Source: Cyclobacterium plantarum (GTDB lineage Bacteria; Bacteroidota; Bacteroidia; Cytophagales; Cyclobacteriaceae). Taken from it: 64,000 bases of DNA. Positions 26,849 to 36,653 of this stretch are shown piece after piece (position 1 is the first letter of the stretch; the number at the start of each line of letters is the position of its first letter). Both the position numbers and the translations under genes were made by a program. The stretch is taken from positions 124,001-188,000 of the forward strand of contig NZ_JAANYN010000007.1 of NCBI RefSeq assembly GCF_011290685.1, given 5' to 3'. The notes below the pieces were generated by a model that saw only the letters and a program-made list of their open reading frames with translations, did no database searches and was not told the origin of the DNA.

Positions 26849-27727
26849 TTATGAGGATAATGTCCGGTTACAGCGTATGACATTATTTTCCCTGATTTGA
26901 TTGTTGAATATGGTTTTTTCGGCATCCACATATTTTTCAATAAAGCGGATGTAAGGGTTTCTCTTGAAAAAAAGCCAACCGTAAGGCTCCCCGGATTTAT
27001 CCATGTAGGCAATTTTATCATTGGGATGTCTTTCATTGTAGTCGTTGATAAAATAGTAGAACAGTTCACCCATTTCCATGTCAACGGGTGCTTTGGCCCG
27101 AAAATGGGTCTCCCTGGGATCATCTGGTTGCTTTTGGATCAGGAAGCTGATGACCAGCAGGTTTTTTAATTTATCTTCATCTGGTTCTCCCATTTCCTCG
27201 CTGCTGGGATAATACCACCTTTTGAGAATACCGGCAGGTATGGCCATGGCATTGGAAAAGGTTTGATTCAGCAGCCAGGGGACGATGAAAAATATAATAC
27301 TCATGGACATGTTAAAGGCGAGCGTGGCCTCACTGAAATAACTGAATACCGCCATAAAGCCCGTTCCTCCCAGCAGGCCCAGCACCAGAGTAAATAAAAA
27401 CTCTGCCCACAAGGACTGCTCATTCCCGGCCCATTTGACATATTCTTTCAACCAATTGACATGTGCTATTCCCAGAATCAGGAAATAAGCCATAAAAACC
27501 AGGTGAAAAACCTGTTGATCTTTCAAATAGGACCAATAAGAAAGTGAGGCAATTCCTGAGATCAATACAATGGCAACCAATAAATAAAGGACTGTGACTT
27601 TAAAGTAGGGTTTAAAACTCCCATGTACCCTTGAAATAAGCTTGACCATAAAGCCCAATGAGCCTGCTGCAGCCATACCGAAAATCAGCATGGTTCTGGT
27701 TAATTCGTCTGTGAGCATCCTTTCCAT
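26849..27727 (-). CDS. tssN: T6SSiii membrane protein TssN
   Basis: 292 residues with five hydrophobic segments in the first 160 residues (for example GMAAAGSLGFMVKLI, VLYLLVAIVLISGIASLSYW, FLFTLVLGLLGGTGFMAVFS) and a soluble cytoplasmic tail (ISFLIQKQPDDPRETHFRAK, ELFYYFINDYNERHPNDK). This topology, next to tssK and tssO, is that of TssN, specific to subtype iii. It probably anchors the baseplate at the inner membrane. A 125-base gap to tssG is the largest inside arm 1. Confidence 0.85.
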   Translation of the reverse strand: MERMLTDELTRTMLIFGMAAAGSLGFMVKLISRVHGSFKPYFKVTVLYLLVAIVLISGIASLSYWSYLKDQQVFHLVFMAYFLILGIAHVNWLKEYVKWAGNEQSLWAEFLFTLVLGLLGGTGFMAVFSYFSEATLAFNMSMSIIFFIVPWLLNQTFSNAMAIPAGILKRWYYPSSEEMGEPDEDKLKNLLVISFLIQKQPDDPRETHFRAKAPVDMEMGELFYYFINDYNERHPNDKIAYMDKSGEPYGWLFFKRNPYIRFIEKYVDAEKTIFNNQIRENNVIRCNRTLSS

Positions 27728-27852
27728 TTTTTAATTTTTTTGACTTTCAAGTATTAATAAGTATTTCATTACGGCCGCATGCCCGCTTGTGGACGAAAAG
27801 AGAATCCAGCAGGTTTGATCATCATCCCTACCTGGTTACCTGGTTGTTTTCG

Positions 27853-28839
27853 TCATGCTTGATTCCTATTTAAATATCCCACAACTGCTTCGGCAAGTAG
27901 CCCAAAAGAATATCCCAATAGTGGAGCTTTCTCTTGTTCCAATCCATTGGTCATTTCTTCTTCTGCCAACTTAATCTCGATCACACTTTCTGCTTCTACC
28001 GGAAGAAAAAAGCCTTTGAAGACCTTCAAAAAGGAATGGTAATTTCCTTTTTCCAGGTAATCCTTTACTCCGGAATTTCTGAGCGGTCCGATAATGAATG
28101 TATAGCAGGGGCTCTCTTCCCAGAAGTGGTTGCCCATGGTCAAATCCAGGCCCAGCCGGGAATTACCCAATTCATTATAACCCTCACCCATCTCCTCCAA
28201 TCGCTCTAAATTATCCATCCTGACCTCTACAGGCTCCTGAATTATTTTCTCCAAACAGCGAGCTAGCAGCTCCGGATCGCCATTAACCTGGTGTACCTGT
28301 GGCAACATTCCGATAAAAGGGGTAACAAACCTGTAGGGAATATCAGGGGCTATTCCCCAAAATTCCATAAAGAAGTCATTTAGGGTTCCGGTATTCATTC
28401 CCTTCAGCAAGTGGAATTCTTCCGACTCCAGTGCCACCTTTTCATCATAAAACGCCTGTTCAAATGGCTTGAAAAACTGTCTGCTTTCTTGTTCAACCTG
28501 CTTGTTTTTAACATAGTCCCCAGCCATTTCACCTGCAGACAGCACCGGCAAGCCTGTATTGACCGGCTGATGAAACAAGCCCTCAGGCAATTGGTCATAC
28601 CAACCATTTCTGCTAATGGCCAATTGTAAATAGGTTTTTTTATTGGCGTCTTCTTCCAAAGAAGGGGTACTTACATCCCTGCTGTAAGGCCTGTGACAGG
28701 TGCTTTCCGAGGCCAGAACAAAATCCTCCATGGCCAATCCCTTTTCCATGGCCAACACCAGGATGGATTCTGCTCTTAAATCATGGGAATGCTGAAGCAT
28801 TTCCCGATGCAGTTCAGATATTAAATGGTCCTTTTCCAT
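27853..28839 (-). CDS. tssG: T6SS baseplate subunit TssG
   Basis: 328 residues, without the zinc-finger of classic TssG but with recognisable blocks: an N-terminal LRAESILVLAMEKG region, LNDFFMEFWGIAPDIPYRF, LGLDLTMGNHFWEESPCYTF and IIGPLRNSGVKDYLEKGNYH. These correspond to the gp53-like wedge partner of TssF. It starts 17 bases after tssF, as is usual for the F-G pair. Sequence identity to canonical TssG is probably low, so the call rests largely on order and these blocks. Confidence 0.8.
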   Translation of the reverse strand: MEKDHLISELHREMLQHSHDLRAESILVLAMEKGLAMEDFVLASESTCHRPYSRDVSTPSLEEDANKKTYLQLAISRNGWYDQLPEGLFHQPVNTGLPVLSAGEMAGDYVKNKQVEQESRQFFKPFEQAFYDEKVALESEEFHLLKGMNTGTLNDFFMEFWGIAPDIPYRFVTPFIGMLPQVHQVNGDPELLARCLEKIIQEPVEVRMDNLERLEEMGEGYNELGNSRLGLDLTMGNHFWEESPCYTFIIGPLRNSGVKDYLEKGNYHSFLKVFKGFFLPVEAESVIEIKLAEEEMTNGLEQEKAPLLGYSFGLLAEAVVGYLNRNQA

Positions 28840-28856
28840 CTTCCTGTTTTAACAAG

Positions 28857-30707
28857 TTAATTTAAGATCACCTGTAAAGGCATCCATAGCATCGTTTTTT
28901 CTTCCAGCGCCTGGGTGAGGTATGCTTTCCAATAATCCAGCTCCCCTGACTGGGACATGGATTTATAATCCTCCTCCTGAAGATTTATGGACACAACTAT
29001 GGACTTCTGGTAACCACGCTTCGCATCCGGCAGGCAGCAGACACCTTTTTCGATGGCAATATGTTTTACCTTTTTCCCCATTTCACTTTCACAATAAGCT
29101 TTAATGTCTTCTGCAGAAGTCAGCCTGTCTTTGGAAAGAAGGGCGTTTTTGTAAGCCATGACCTTTTCTGTAGCGGACAATTTGTTTCTTCCACCAATGG
29201 ACCTACTTGCCAAAATGATATTGTTACTGATAAATGAGCCTCCATTATAGGGCAACAGCCTGGTACCCGGTTTGATGTGATTGGCCAAATCCCCATAGGT
29301 ACTGCTGTATTGAATGGTCAAATTTGGTTTCAAAAGTTGCTGATCACGCTGAATTACCAGATAGGGCGTTGATCCTTTTTGAACCTGGCTGGCATGTAAC
29401 CTTTGCTCCAATTTATTCATCACCTGTTTAAGGTTTTTCATTTCCTTGTTTACAAAATCATTGTCCATGATAGCAAATGCAGCACTTTCATCTCTCAATA
29501 GTTGTAAAAGGTAATCGATGGTATCCGCAGCATCCCGCTCATCAAAGCGACCAATCCCCCCCTGACGCATTAGCATGGCAGTAGAAGTAGTGCCATCTAT
29601 TCCTCTCCCCCCTGTAGAAAGGGGCCTATTGTCATCGGTTTGAACCTTTTCCAAATCCAGAAACAGGTCCTCCGAATGGAGAGGAACTACATTGATGATG
29701 TCCTGCATCCTGAAATTGACCTCATGGACTTGCCGGTTGATGACCGGGAAACAATTCATGATGCAAACCAGGTCTTTTAACAGACTGCCGGATAATATTT
29801 CCGGAAAACAAATTTTCACCCAGCGTATGGGTTGACTTTTCCATTCATCCACTTCCTTACCCTGAAAGCCATCCAAAATATCCTGGGACTGACCATTGCT
29901 TCCTCCTGCTGTTTCCTCCTCAGGGTCCAGGAGAGTAATAAAATAAGGCTGATAAAACTGATTGGTTTGCCTGATTACTTGCCTCAACCGAATACCTTCA
30001 GTAGTATCTGATCCAATCCATGTTTGTTTATCAATGGTATTTTCTGAAAATCCAAAATCCTGGGTATGTATCAGACGGCGGTCATCAAAAAACCACTGTG
30101 CCTTGGGCAGCTGATGGTAAAACAAGCTTTTATCTGCTTCATTCCTGAAATCAAAATAAAATGTTGTTTGGTGCAGGCCCACTTCGGGATGATCGATTCC
30201 TAACCAAACTGTATCCCTGGAAAGGCCCTCAGGTGCTGTGGCCAATACCTCTTTCTGATTACCAGTGATTTTGTACAACTGATTTCCAATGACCATCAGC
30301 TGAAGGCCGGCTTTATTCAGTCGAAATGGACCTGTTGGTGAAAAATACACATCTTTTCCAAGAGGCTCCTGATTTTCACTGTTAGTCCCCAGTTTGATAC
30401 GGGTATAAAACTGCATATCCGGATCCAAAACGGCTGTGTTTTCCAAAGGCATTGCGCTGGCCACAGCATGGGCCGGCAAGGCTCCGGTAAGCGTCTCGGG
30501 GGAGAGCAGGCCGACCAGCCGCTCCATGATCCTGGCCCTGGATGCATGGATGTCTGAAGAAACCTTTTCCAACTCTGTGGCACAAGCCTCCAACAACAGG
30601 CCTACCAACGGGTCAAAATTGCTTTCTGCCTGGGTTTCCGCATATCCCCACATCCTGGCTACATGCTTTAACATTCTGGTTTTTATATGTTCCTTGGATT
30701 CCAACAT
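28857..30707 (-). CDS. tssF: T6SS baseplate subunit TssF
   Basis: 616 residues. The TssF (VasA, gp6-like) N-terminus is clear: ESNFDPLVGLLLEACATELE, then VSSDIHASRARIMERLVGLL and SPETLTGALPAHAVASAMPL. The middle is beta-rich and the C-terminus has KAYLTQALEEKTMLWMPLQV. TssF dimers plus TssG form the baseplate wedge. It starts six bases after the tssE stop. Confidence 0.88.
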   Translation of the reverse strand: MLESKEHIKTRMLKHVARMWGYAETQAESNFDPLVGLLLEACATELEKVSSDIHASRARIMERLVGLLSPETLTGALPAHAVASAMPLENTAVLDPDMQFYTRIKLGTNSENQEPLGKDVYFSPTGPFRLNKAGLQLMVIGNQLYKITGNQKEVLATAPEGLSRDTVWLGIDHPEVGLHQTTFYFDFRNEADKSLFYHQLPKAQWFFDDRRLIHTQDFGFSENTIDKQTWIGSDTTEGIRLRQVIRQTNQFYQPYFITLLDPEEETAGGSNGQSQDILDGFQGKEVDEWKSQPIRWVKICFPEILSGSLLKDLVCIMNCFPVINRQVHEVNFRMQDIINVVPLHSEDLFLDLEKVQTDDNRPLSTGGRGIDGTTSTAMLMRQGGIGRFDERDAADTIDYLLQLLRDESAAFAIMDNDFVNKEMKNLKQVMNKLEQRLHASQVQKGSTPYLVIQRDQQLLKPNLTIQYSSTYGDLANHIKPGTRLLPYNGGSFISNNIILASRSIGGRNKLSATEKVMAYKNALLSKDRLTSAEDIKAYCESEMGKKVKHIAIEKGVCCLPDAKRGYQKSIVVSINLQEEDYKSMSQSGELDYWKAYLTQALEEKTMLWMPLQVILN

Positions 30708-30713
30708 GGCAGA

Positions 30714-31154
30714 TCAGATCAATTGGTAAGATAAGGGACCGGTGAAAATGGCATCTTCATAGATAAATTTTTCGTTGGTAGCATTGAGCCAGCCGGTAAT
30801 GGTGATGGTGATTTTCTTTTTCACCCTACAGCCGTTTTTCTGGCTGGCCATCTCTTCCTGACCTATTTCCAGTTCCACCCTGGTATTGCCCAGGCGCTTC
30901 TCGTAGCGGAGAATGGCATTGGAAAGGGATTCCCGAATGAATTCCTTGATTTTATGGCTGCTGGTGATATTGTCAAAATCATATTCCCATATGCAGCAAC
31001 CAAACTGCTCATCCATGGAAAGCTCTCCATAAGCCGTAGTAATGATCAGGTGCAGGTGCTGGGCAATAGACTGCTCCAGGCTACAGGTCCGGTGGTCCTT
31101 TTTTTGCATTATCCCGACCAGGGAAAAGGGAAGTTTATAGAAATGGTTTTTCAT
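30714..31154 (-). CDS. tssE: T6SS baseplate subunit TssE (gp25-like)
   Basis: I choose ATG 31154 (146 residues, MKNHFYKLPFSLVGIMQ) because the frame upstream of it has no family-like sequence. The GPW/gp25 fold is visible: LEQSIAQHLHLIITTAYGEL, DEQFGCCIWEYDFD, IKEFIRESLSNAILRYEKRL and the C-terminal VKKKITITITGWL strands. TssE nucleates sheath assembly on the baseplate. It is the first gene of arm 1, so the promoter of tssE-F-G-N-K-O should lie in 31155-31350. Confidence 0.85.
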   Translation of the reverse strand: MKNHFYKLPFSLVGIMQKKDHRTCSLEQSIAQHLHLIITTAYGELSMDEQFGCCIWEYDFDNITSSHKIKEFIRESLSNAILRYEKRLGNTRVELEIGQEEMASQKNGCRVKKKITITITGWLNATNEKFIYEDAIFTGPLSYQLI

Positions 31155-31521
31155 TACAACAATTTTGAATTTATATCCACCTAATAGCCTTAATGTTACC
31201 TGAATCGGATAGGAATTATCGGTTTTTAGGAAAATTATCATGAACTGGAAAGGGCTAAAAATTGGTGAACTACCAAAAAGAGGCATGGTTCTAGGTTGAG
31301 ACGGGCTCAAAACAACTTTCCGGTTGAATGGGCTCCCCATAAAAACCGGCTAAAAAGATGCGTTTTATTTGCGTAAATCATTGAAGGTTGCGGAGTATGA
31401 ATATGAACTTTCACATTAGGGGTTTTTAATTAAAAAAGCCTTGAAGGTTCTAGCCTTCAAGGACTGCTTAAAATGCTCAAAAATTCTTGCCGTCTTATAT
31501 ATTTATTTATGGTAACTAACA
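31155..31521. other. Intergenic region carrying the arm 1 promoter and a terminator
   Basis: 367 bases without a gene. It should contain the promoter for tssE and arm 1, but no clear TAnnTTTG box is seen on the minus strand. A strong hairpin terminator lies at 31432-31462 and closes the small-gene transcript coming from 32.1 kb. Confidence 0.5.
31432..31462 (-). terminator. Rho-independent terminator of the small lipoprotein unit
   Basis: A 9-bp stem (CCTTGAAGG at 31439-31447, CCTTCAAGG at 31454-31462) with a 6-base loop and six T residues on the minus strand. It insulates arm 1 of the T6SS from upstream transcription. Confidence 0.85.
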
Positions 31522-31746
31522 TTATTCTCCCAGTCTTTTTTGTGAAGGGTTGTGGCTAGGAGTTTGATTGGTATTGGGTTTCCTTCGTTCCGGATTGCAC
31601 CGGATCACCGATGGCCGTTCTACTGGTCGAAGGCTTCTTTGCTCTCTGGGCTTTTCTTCTTCTATACAGCCCCATTGCAGGGAACAGAAGATCACAACAA
31701 GGGCCATTCCTATCTGGTTACGAAGGTATGAGCTGGCATAATTCAT
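31522..31746 (-). CDS. Small putative lipoprotein
   Basis: 74 residues: a signal-like N-terminus (SSYLRNQIGMALVVIFCSLQ) with lipobox LQWGC at about residue 27, then a charged, Arg/Pro/Asn-rich tail with no hydrophobic segment. No family recognised. It lies 77 bases downstream of the 109-residue gene and ends 60 bases before a terminator, so the pair may form one transcript. Confidence 0.45.
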   Translation of the reverse strand: MNYASSYLRNQIGMALVVIFCSLQWGCIEEEKPREQRSLRPVERPSVIRCNPERRKPNTNQTPSHNPSQKRLGE

Positions 31747-31823
31747 GGTTTTGATGGTTTAAATTAAAAATTCCTTTACTTTGATTGTATATCCGGATTA
31801 GTCTTCGTTTGTTACCTATCCCA

Positions 31824-32153
31824 TTAATAAAATTTTGGATCAAGTTTATGGATCGGGTTTGTGGCGATTTTTTCGTCAAGCTCATCAAAAGAATAGCCCT
31901 CGTTTGACATATCGATTTTTTCTTTAGAATTAGCAACCACTTCTTTCTCCTGCTCAGGGCTTGGAAAAGCTGCTAAAAAACCGATGGAGCCTATCAGGGT
32001 CAATATCATTTGGATATTGCTAAACCGCTTTCTTTTCCGAATACTGATTTGATTTTTGAAGGTCACATAGCCAGACCCGAATTCGATTTGGAAGAATCTC
32101 TGATGAATGAAAATCATCCGGCTTAGTATCTCCTCAGTCACGGTCGATTTCAT
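31824..32153 (-). CDS. Small single-pass membrane protein of unknown function
   Basis: 109 residues: an N-terminal soluble part (TEEILSRMIFIHQRFFQIEF), a basic patch (SIRKRKRF), one hydrophobic helix (about 49-65) and an acidic tail (SFDELDEKIATNP). No family recognised. Codon use and a plausible topology argue for a gene, but its size leaves doubt. Confidence 0.45.
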   Translation of the reverse strand: MKSTVTEEILSRMIFIHQRFFQIEFGSGYVTFKNQISIRKRKRFSNIQMILTLIGSIGFLAAFPSPEQEKEVVANSKEKIDMSNEGYSFDELDEKIATNPIHKLDPKFY

Positions 32154-32489
32154 AATGGATGTTGTTAGGATTTGAATGAAAACTAACTTTCTACAGGTAG
32201 ATCGGGATATGTGTTCTGTTGTTACCCATTAGTAATTAAAAGTTCAAGGAAAAAGATCTGTTGATGGTAGTTTTCAAATTTACATCAGTTAAATGTCAAT
32301 TTTGGAAATAAAAAATGGGGTCTAGGTCAGATAGGGTTACTTAATTATTTAATCGCTTAAAAACCCTACAATTAAAGGAAAGTTCATACCTGTAGAATAG
32401 GAAATTCTTCTCCTTACGCTAAAATTTGAACCAAAAAAAGCCGTTAAACATAACGGCTTTTTACTTAAATTAATAAGCGTCAATTTCAA
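32154..32489. other. Intergenic region between the collagen-like and 109-residue genes
   Basis: 336 bases, AT-rich. The right part holds the terminator of the collagen-like gene (32432-32458); the left part should contain the promoter of the 109-residue gene. Nothing else seen. Confidence 0.5.
32432..32458 (-). terminator. Terminator of the collagen-like lipoprotein gene
   Basis: An 8-bp stem (AGCCGTTA at 32439-32446, TAACGGCT at 32451-32458) with a 4-base loop followed by seven T residues on the minus strand. A T run is also present on the plus strand, so it could act in both directions. Confidence 0.85.
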
Positions 32490-33496
<1,007 letters not shown>

Positions 33497-33742
33497 TTAT
33501 GGCATTTTGAATCTTATGGGCACCCGTATAAAAGACGAAATAGACTTACCGTTTTCCTGGGCGGGAGTCCATTTGTGGGGGTAAGCTTTTATTACCCGTA
33601 AGGCCTCTTTGGCCAGGGAAGGATAGCTCAAGGCAATAATGTTCCCTTTCGCTTTTAGCCGGAAGGAACAGAACTGGTGCTTTTGGGCCAGTCTCCGACC
33701 TGGAAATAAGGAGTCGTTGATGGGTGGGTAAAAATCAAGCAT
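33497..33742 (-). pseudogene. TonB C-terminal domain fragment
   Basis: 81 residues. The second half matches the C-terminal domain of TonB-family proteins: a segment FRLKAKGNIIAL, then KEALRVIKAYPHKWTPAQ, ENGKSISSFIRVPIRF. The usual preceding part (the strand-helix FPGGxxAFxxYL region), the Pro-rich linker and the TM anchor are missing, and the first 25 residues are not family-like. I therefore read it as the remnant of an energy-transducer TonB or TonB-domain protein. A free-standing short protein is less likely. It lies at the edge of the accessory island. Confidence 0.5.
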
Positions 33743-34205
33743 TTATTGGCTAGTAACTTACTCTTAGTGTAAGTGTATTTATCCGTTCCCAGCAGGGGAG
33801 TGATTGGAAAATAAAAAACAGACCCTGAGGAGTTCTTTCAAAAAAATGTTCATCCATTTTGCACCTGTCGGGTAGGCTTTCCAACCAGGAATTTTTCCGG
33901 AGTTCTACCCCGCTACCTGCCCTCCTTATACATGCCAAACGGTTCACAAAAAGATTACTATTCCCAATCAGTTTACGTTGGCTGCAACAGAACCGGTAAA
34001 AATGGTACCATTCAGGTTCACAGACACTTCCATTTGGATGGTGAACTACAATTAAAATGCGAATATTTCACGCCTCCCATGGATTATTAAAAAAGTCTTT
34101 TTAACTTAATGACAAATTTTCGTATTTGTATTTCATTTATTTTGTAATAAAAAAACTTAAATTCTTTATCGGGACACTGTTTTAGATCACTTTTTACCAA
34201 GATGC
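33743..34205. other. Gene-poor region with one short candidate frame
   Basis: 463 bases. Apart from the 52-codon plus-strand frame at 33932-34090 nothing convincing is seen; the last 110 bases are very AT-rich and probably hold the promoter of the LuxR-type gene. Confidence 0.4.
33932..34090 (+). CDS. Candidate 52-residue protein
   Basis: ATG 33932 to TAA 34090. The product (MPNGSQKDYYSQSVYVGCNR..., ending FTPPMDY) alternates polar and hydrophobic residues as in a small beta-rich domain, with two Cys and three His. No family recognised and no Shine-Dalgarno site. Only the reasonable composition in an otherwise empty stretch supports it; it may also be a fragment of a lost gene. Confidence 0.25.
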   Translation: MPNGSQKDYYSQSVYVGCNRTGKNGTIQVHRHFHLDGELQLKCEYFTPPMDY

Positions 34206-34961
34206 ATGCCTATGAAACGTTGTAAAACCTACTCAGAAAGTTTTACTAAGGGATTGTTCTCCGATCTCCATTTTACGCAAGGCAACAATGTTCCCGACTG
34301 GAATAAAATCTCTATTGAATTATCCTCATTCATTCAGGCTTCACCCTGTGCCTGCATGGTTTCGGATTTGCCAAAGAACCAATGGGGATGGGTCAGCGAA
34401 AATGCGGAAGCTCTTTTTGGTATCCATCCCCGACATTTACTTAACCCGGGACCATCCTGGTTTCTGCCTATGATACCGGCCACTTACCAGGACGCGGTAA
34501 CATCCACCATCGAATCCATTTGGGAGCATATTAAAAATCGTTACAAAAGCGAAAATCAGTTGTGTAACTACAACCTTTGCTTTCCTGTAAAGCTGCCAAA
34601 TGGTCAGGAAAAAGAAATTCTGCAACAAAACACCTTTTACTTACCCGAACGCTATCAATGCAGTTATTTGCTCAGCATTTACAGCGACATTTCTTCCCTA
34701 CAAGTCAAAAAATCAATCCACGCAACCGTATTGCTGGGTTCCTATTCCCAGGATATCTGTCCGAAAGCCTGCCAATCCCATCAAACTCATTTCAGCAAAA
34801 GGGAAAGGGAGATTTCCGTCTTGCTGAAAAAAGGCTACAGCAGTAAATGCATTGCTGACAGGTTGCACATCAGTTTCCACACGGTAAACAAGCACCGACA
34901 GAACATGATGGAGAAATCCGGTGCAAAAAATACGGCTGAGTTAATGGCCATGGTAGAATAA
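34206..34961 (+). CDS. LuxR-family regulator with a PAS-like sensor domain
   Basis: 251 residues. The C-terminal 60 residues form a LuxR/FixJ helix-turn-helix (FSKREREISVLLKKGYSSKC, then IADRLHISFHTVNKHRQNMM). The N-terminal 180 residues look like a PAS_3-type fold (WGWVSENAEALFGIHPRHLL, FLPMIPATYQDAVTSTI, LLSIYSDISSL). It carries no receiver domain, so it is not a classic response regulator. It is transcribed toward the membrane protein gene 70 bases downstream and could regulate that gene or the island. The ligand is unknown. Confidence 0.85.
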   Translation: MPMKRCKTYSESFTKGLFSDLHFTQGNNVPDWNKISIELSSFIQASPCACMVSDLPKNQWGWVSENAEALFGIHPRHLLNPGPSWFLPMIPATYQDAVTSTIESIWEHIKNRYKSENQLCNYNLCFPVKLPNGQEKEILQQNTFYLPERYQCSYLLSIYSDISSLQVKKSIHATVLLGSYSQDICPKACQSHQTHFSKREREISVLLKKGYSSKCIADRLHISFHTVNKHRQNMMEKSGAKNTAELMAMVE

Positions 34962-35029
34962 ATACCTAAAAATCAGTATGGTATAAGGAATACCTTTTTT
35001 TTAACTTGCTCCGGTAAACAAACACAAAT

Positions 35030-36250
35030 ATGACCGGAAATGTAGCCCTCGATATTTTTATAGGTTTGGTATTTGTATACCTGCTTTATAGCCTTTTTGC
35101 CACCGTTATCCTGGAGATCATCAGCACCAACCTGAATATCAGGGGCTGGAACCTGAGGAGAAGCCTGTATTTTATGCTGAACGATAAAGTAAAGCTTGGC
35201 TTCCCTGCCCAGTTCTGGTCGGACATTTTGACCATGTTTGGCCGGGGATCAAATTATAAAAAGGGAGGATTGGCAGGAAAAGTTTACAATTCCCCTGGAA
35301 TAGGCTGCAGAAATACCCAGGGACTGATAAGTGGGGCCCCATCCAATATTACCTGTCAGGGATTTATCAATGCGTTGATTTACGCAATGACATCAACATC
35401 GGAAGATCAAAAAGCCCAGGCCATAGGAATCAGGGAGTATCTGGAAAGCGATATAGATAATGAGGAATCGCATAATGGGAAAAAACATTTGCTTTTCCTA
35501 TTCAATGATGCCAACAGCGACGTGGATAAATTTAAACTCAGGTTGGAACAATGGTACCGGGAAATGACCACAATTTCTTCAGAATGGTATAAAAAACGCA
35601 TGCAGGTTTGGCTGTTTTTAATCGGATTCGGTTTAGCGTATTGGTTCAACTTAAACACCCTCTACATCACCAAGATCCTGTCCATGAACAATAAAGCAAG
35701 GGATCAAATGGTGCAGATGGCAGTAGCTTATCAGGAGAATAACCCTGAAATGGACTCTACTTGTCAAAAGCAAAAGGAACTAAGTCTCTATTACAAAGAA
35801 ATCCAGAAACAGGCCAGAGAGGCCTCCGACGTATTGAGCCTGCCCAAAGACTTGCCGGAGAAAATAAAAATCAAAAACCTAAAATTGTCAGAAGAGGATT
35901 TTATAACCCGTAACGACTCCCTGGTTAGTTATGTCAAGGAGGATTCCACCTACATCACCTTTGAACAGCCGAAAGAATTACAATATTTAAATATAGGCCC
36001 CTATCTTAAAACAGGAAACGACGGAAAATTAAAAACCGCCAATGGATTTGCCATATTCAATAAGTCTCGGTATTTCCTGTGCTACCAGCTTTGGGGTTAC
36101 ATAATTACAGCTTTGGGAATTTCCTTAGGCGCCCCTTTTTGGTTTGATTTATTGAACAAGTTGATGCAGCTGAGAGGAGCGGTTTCGCAAAAGGAACCGA
36201 TGAGGACGGAAACTCGGGAAAGTGGGACCGATAAACCTGATCCAGTATGA
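35030..36250 (+). CDS. Conserved three-to-four-helix membrane protein of unknown function
   Basis: 406 residues. N-terminal TM helix (IFIGLVFVYLLYSLFATVIL), then a soluble region, a central TM (VWLFLIGFGLAYWFNL), a long charged region of about 150 residues and a C-terminal TM ending in the family signature LGAPFWFDLLNKLMQLRGA. I recognise the N- and C-terminal signatures from a widely distributed bacterial membrane protein family without assigned function. The last 25 residues are polar. It may form a unit with the LuxR regulator upstream. Confidence 0.7.
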   Translation: MTGNVALDIFIGLVFVYLLYSLFATVILEIISTNLNIRGWNLRRSLYFMLNDKVKLGFPAQFWSDILTMFGRGSNYKKGGLAGKVYNSPGIGCRNTQGLISGAPSNITCQGFINALIYAMTSTSEDQKAQAIGIREYLESDIDNEESHNGKKHLLFLFNDANSDVDKFKLRLEQWYREMTTISSEWYKKRMQVWLFLIGFGLAYWFNLNTLYITKILSMNNKARDQMVQMAVAYQENNPEMDSTCQKQKELSLYYKEIQKQAREASDVLSLPKDLPEKIKIKNLKLSEEDFITRNDSLVSYVKEDSTYITFEQPKELQYLNIGPYLKTGNDGKLKTANGFAIFNKSRYFLCYQLWGYIITALGISLGAPFWFDLLNKLMQLRGAVSQKEPMRTETRESGTDKPDPV

Positions 36251-36653
36251 CAAAGGGAGTGGTGACATGTAATCTTTATATAAAGAAAGATAAGTAAAAA
36301 ACTTAAATAAATGTATGAATTTAATTTACTGATTAAAACTGCTATGCCGATCATCATCTTAAAACAATATAGCAGAATTATCAAATTATATTTTCTAAAA
36401 TAATTTTACAAATTTTGAATAAAATTACCTAGATATTCTCTCAATCCGGTGAAGGGATCATATTCTAATATTTATGAACTCAAGTAATTAACAACACTGT
36501 ACAAACTAGTTTCTTACCAGTTGTAAAACCAACATAAATTAGATATTGTTTTTACAATAAATTTTTCTTAAATTTAATATTATCTACTTCGATAAAATAT
36601 TTATAACAATTTTAGGGGTATTGTAATAAACAATGTTTTTATCTGTGCAAGTC
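36251..36653. other. AT-rich intergenic region before the exported cassette
   Basis: About 400 bases, strikingly AT-rich with long A/T runs, containing no gene. It marks the sharp drop in GC at the start of the 36.6-41 kb segment and should carry the cassette promoter; no canonical box was found. Confidence 0.5.

Noticed and set aside
33750-33947. 65-codon minus-strand frame next to the TonB remnant
   Set aside because: I tested whether it supplies the missing TonB N-terminus; it has no TM segment or Pro-rich linker and no family match.
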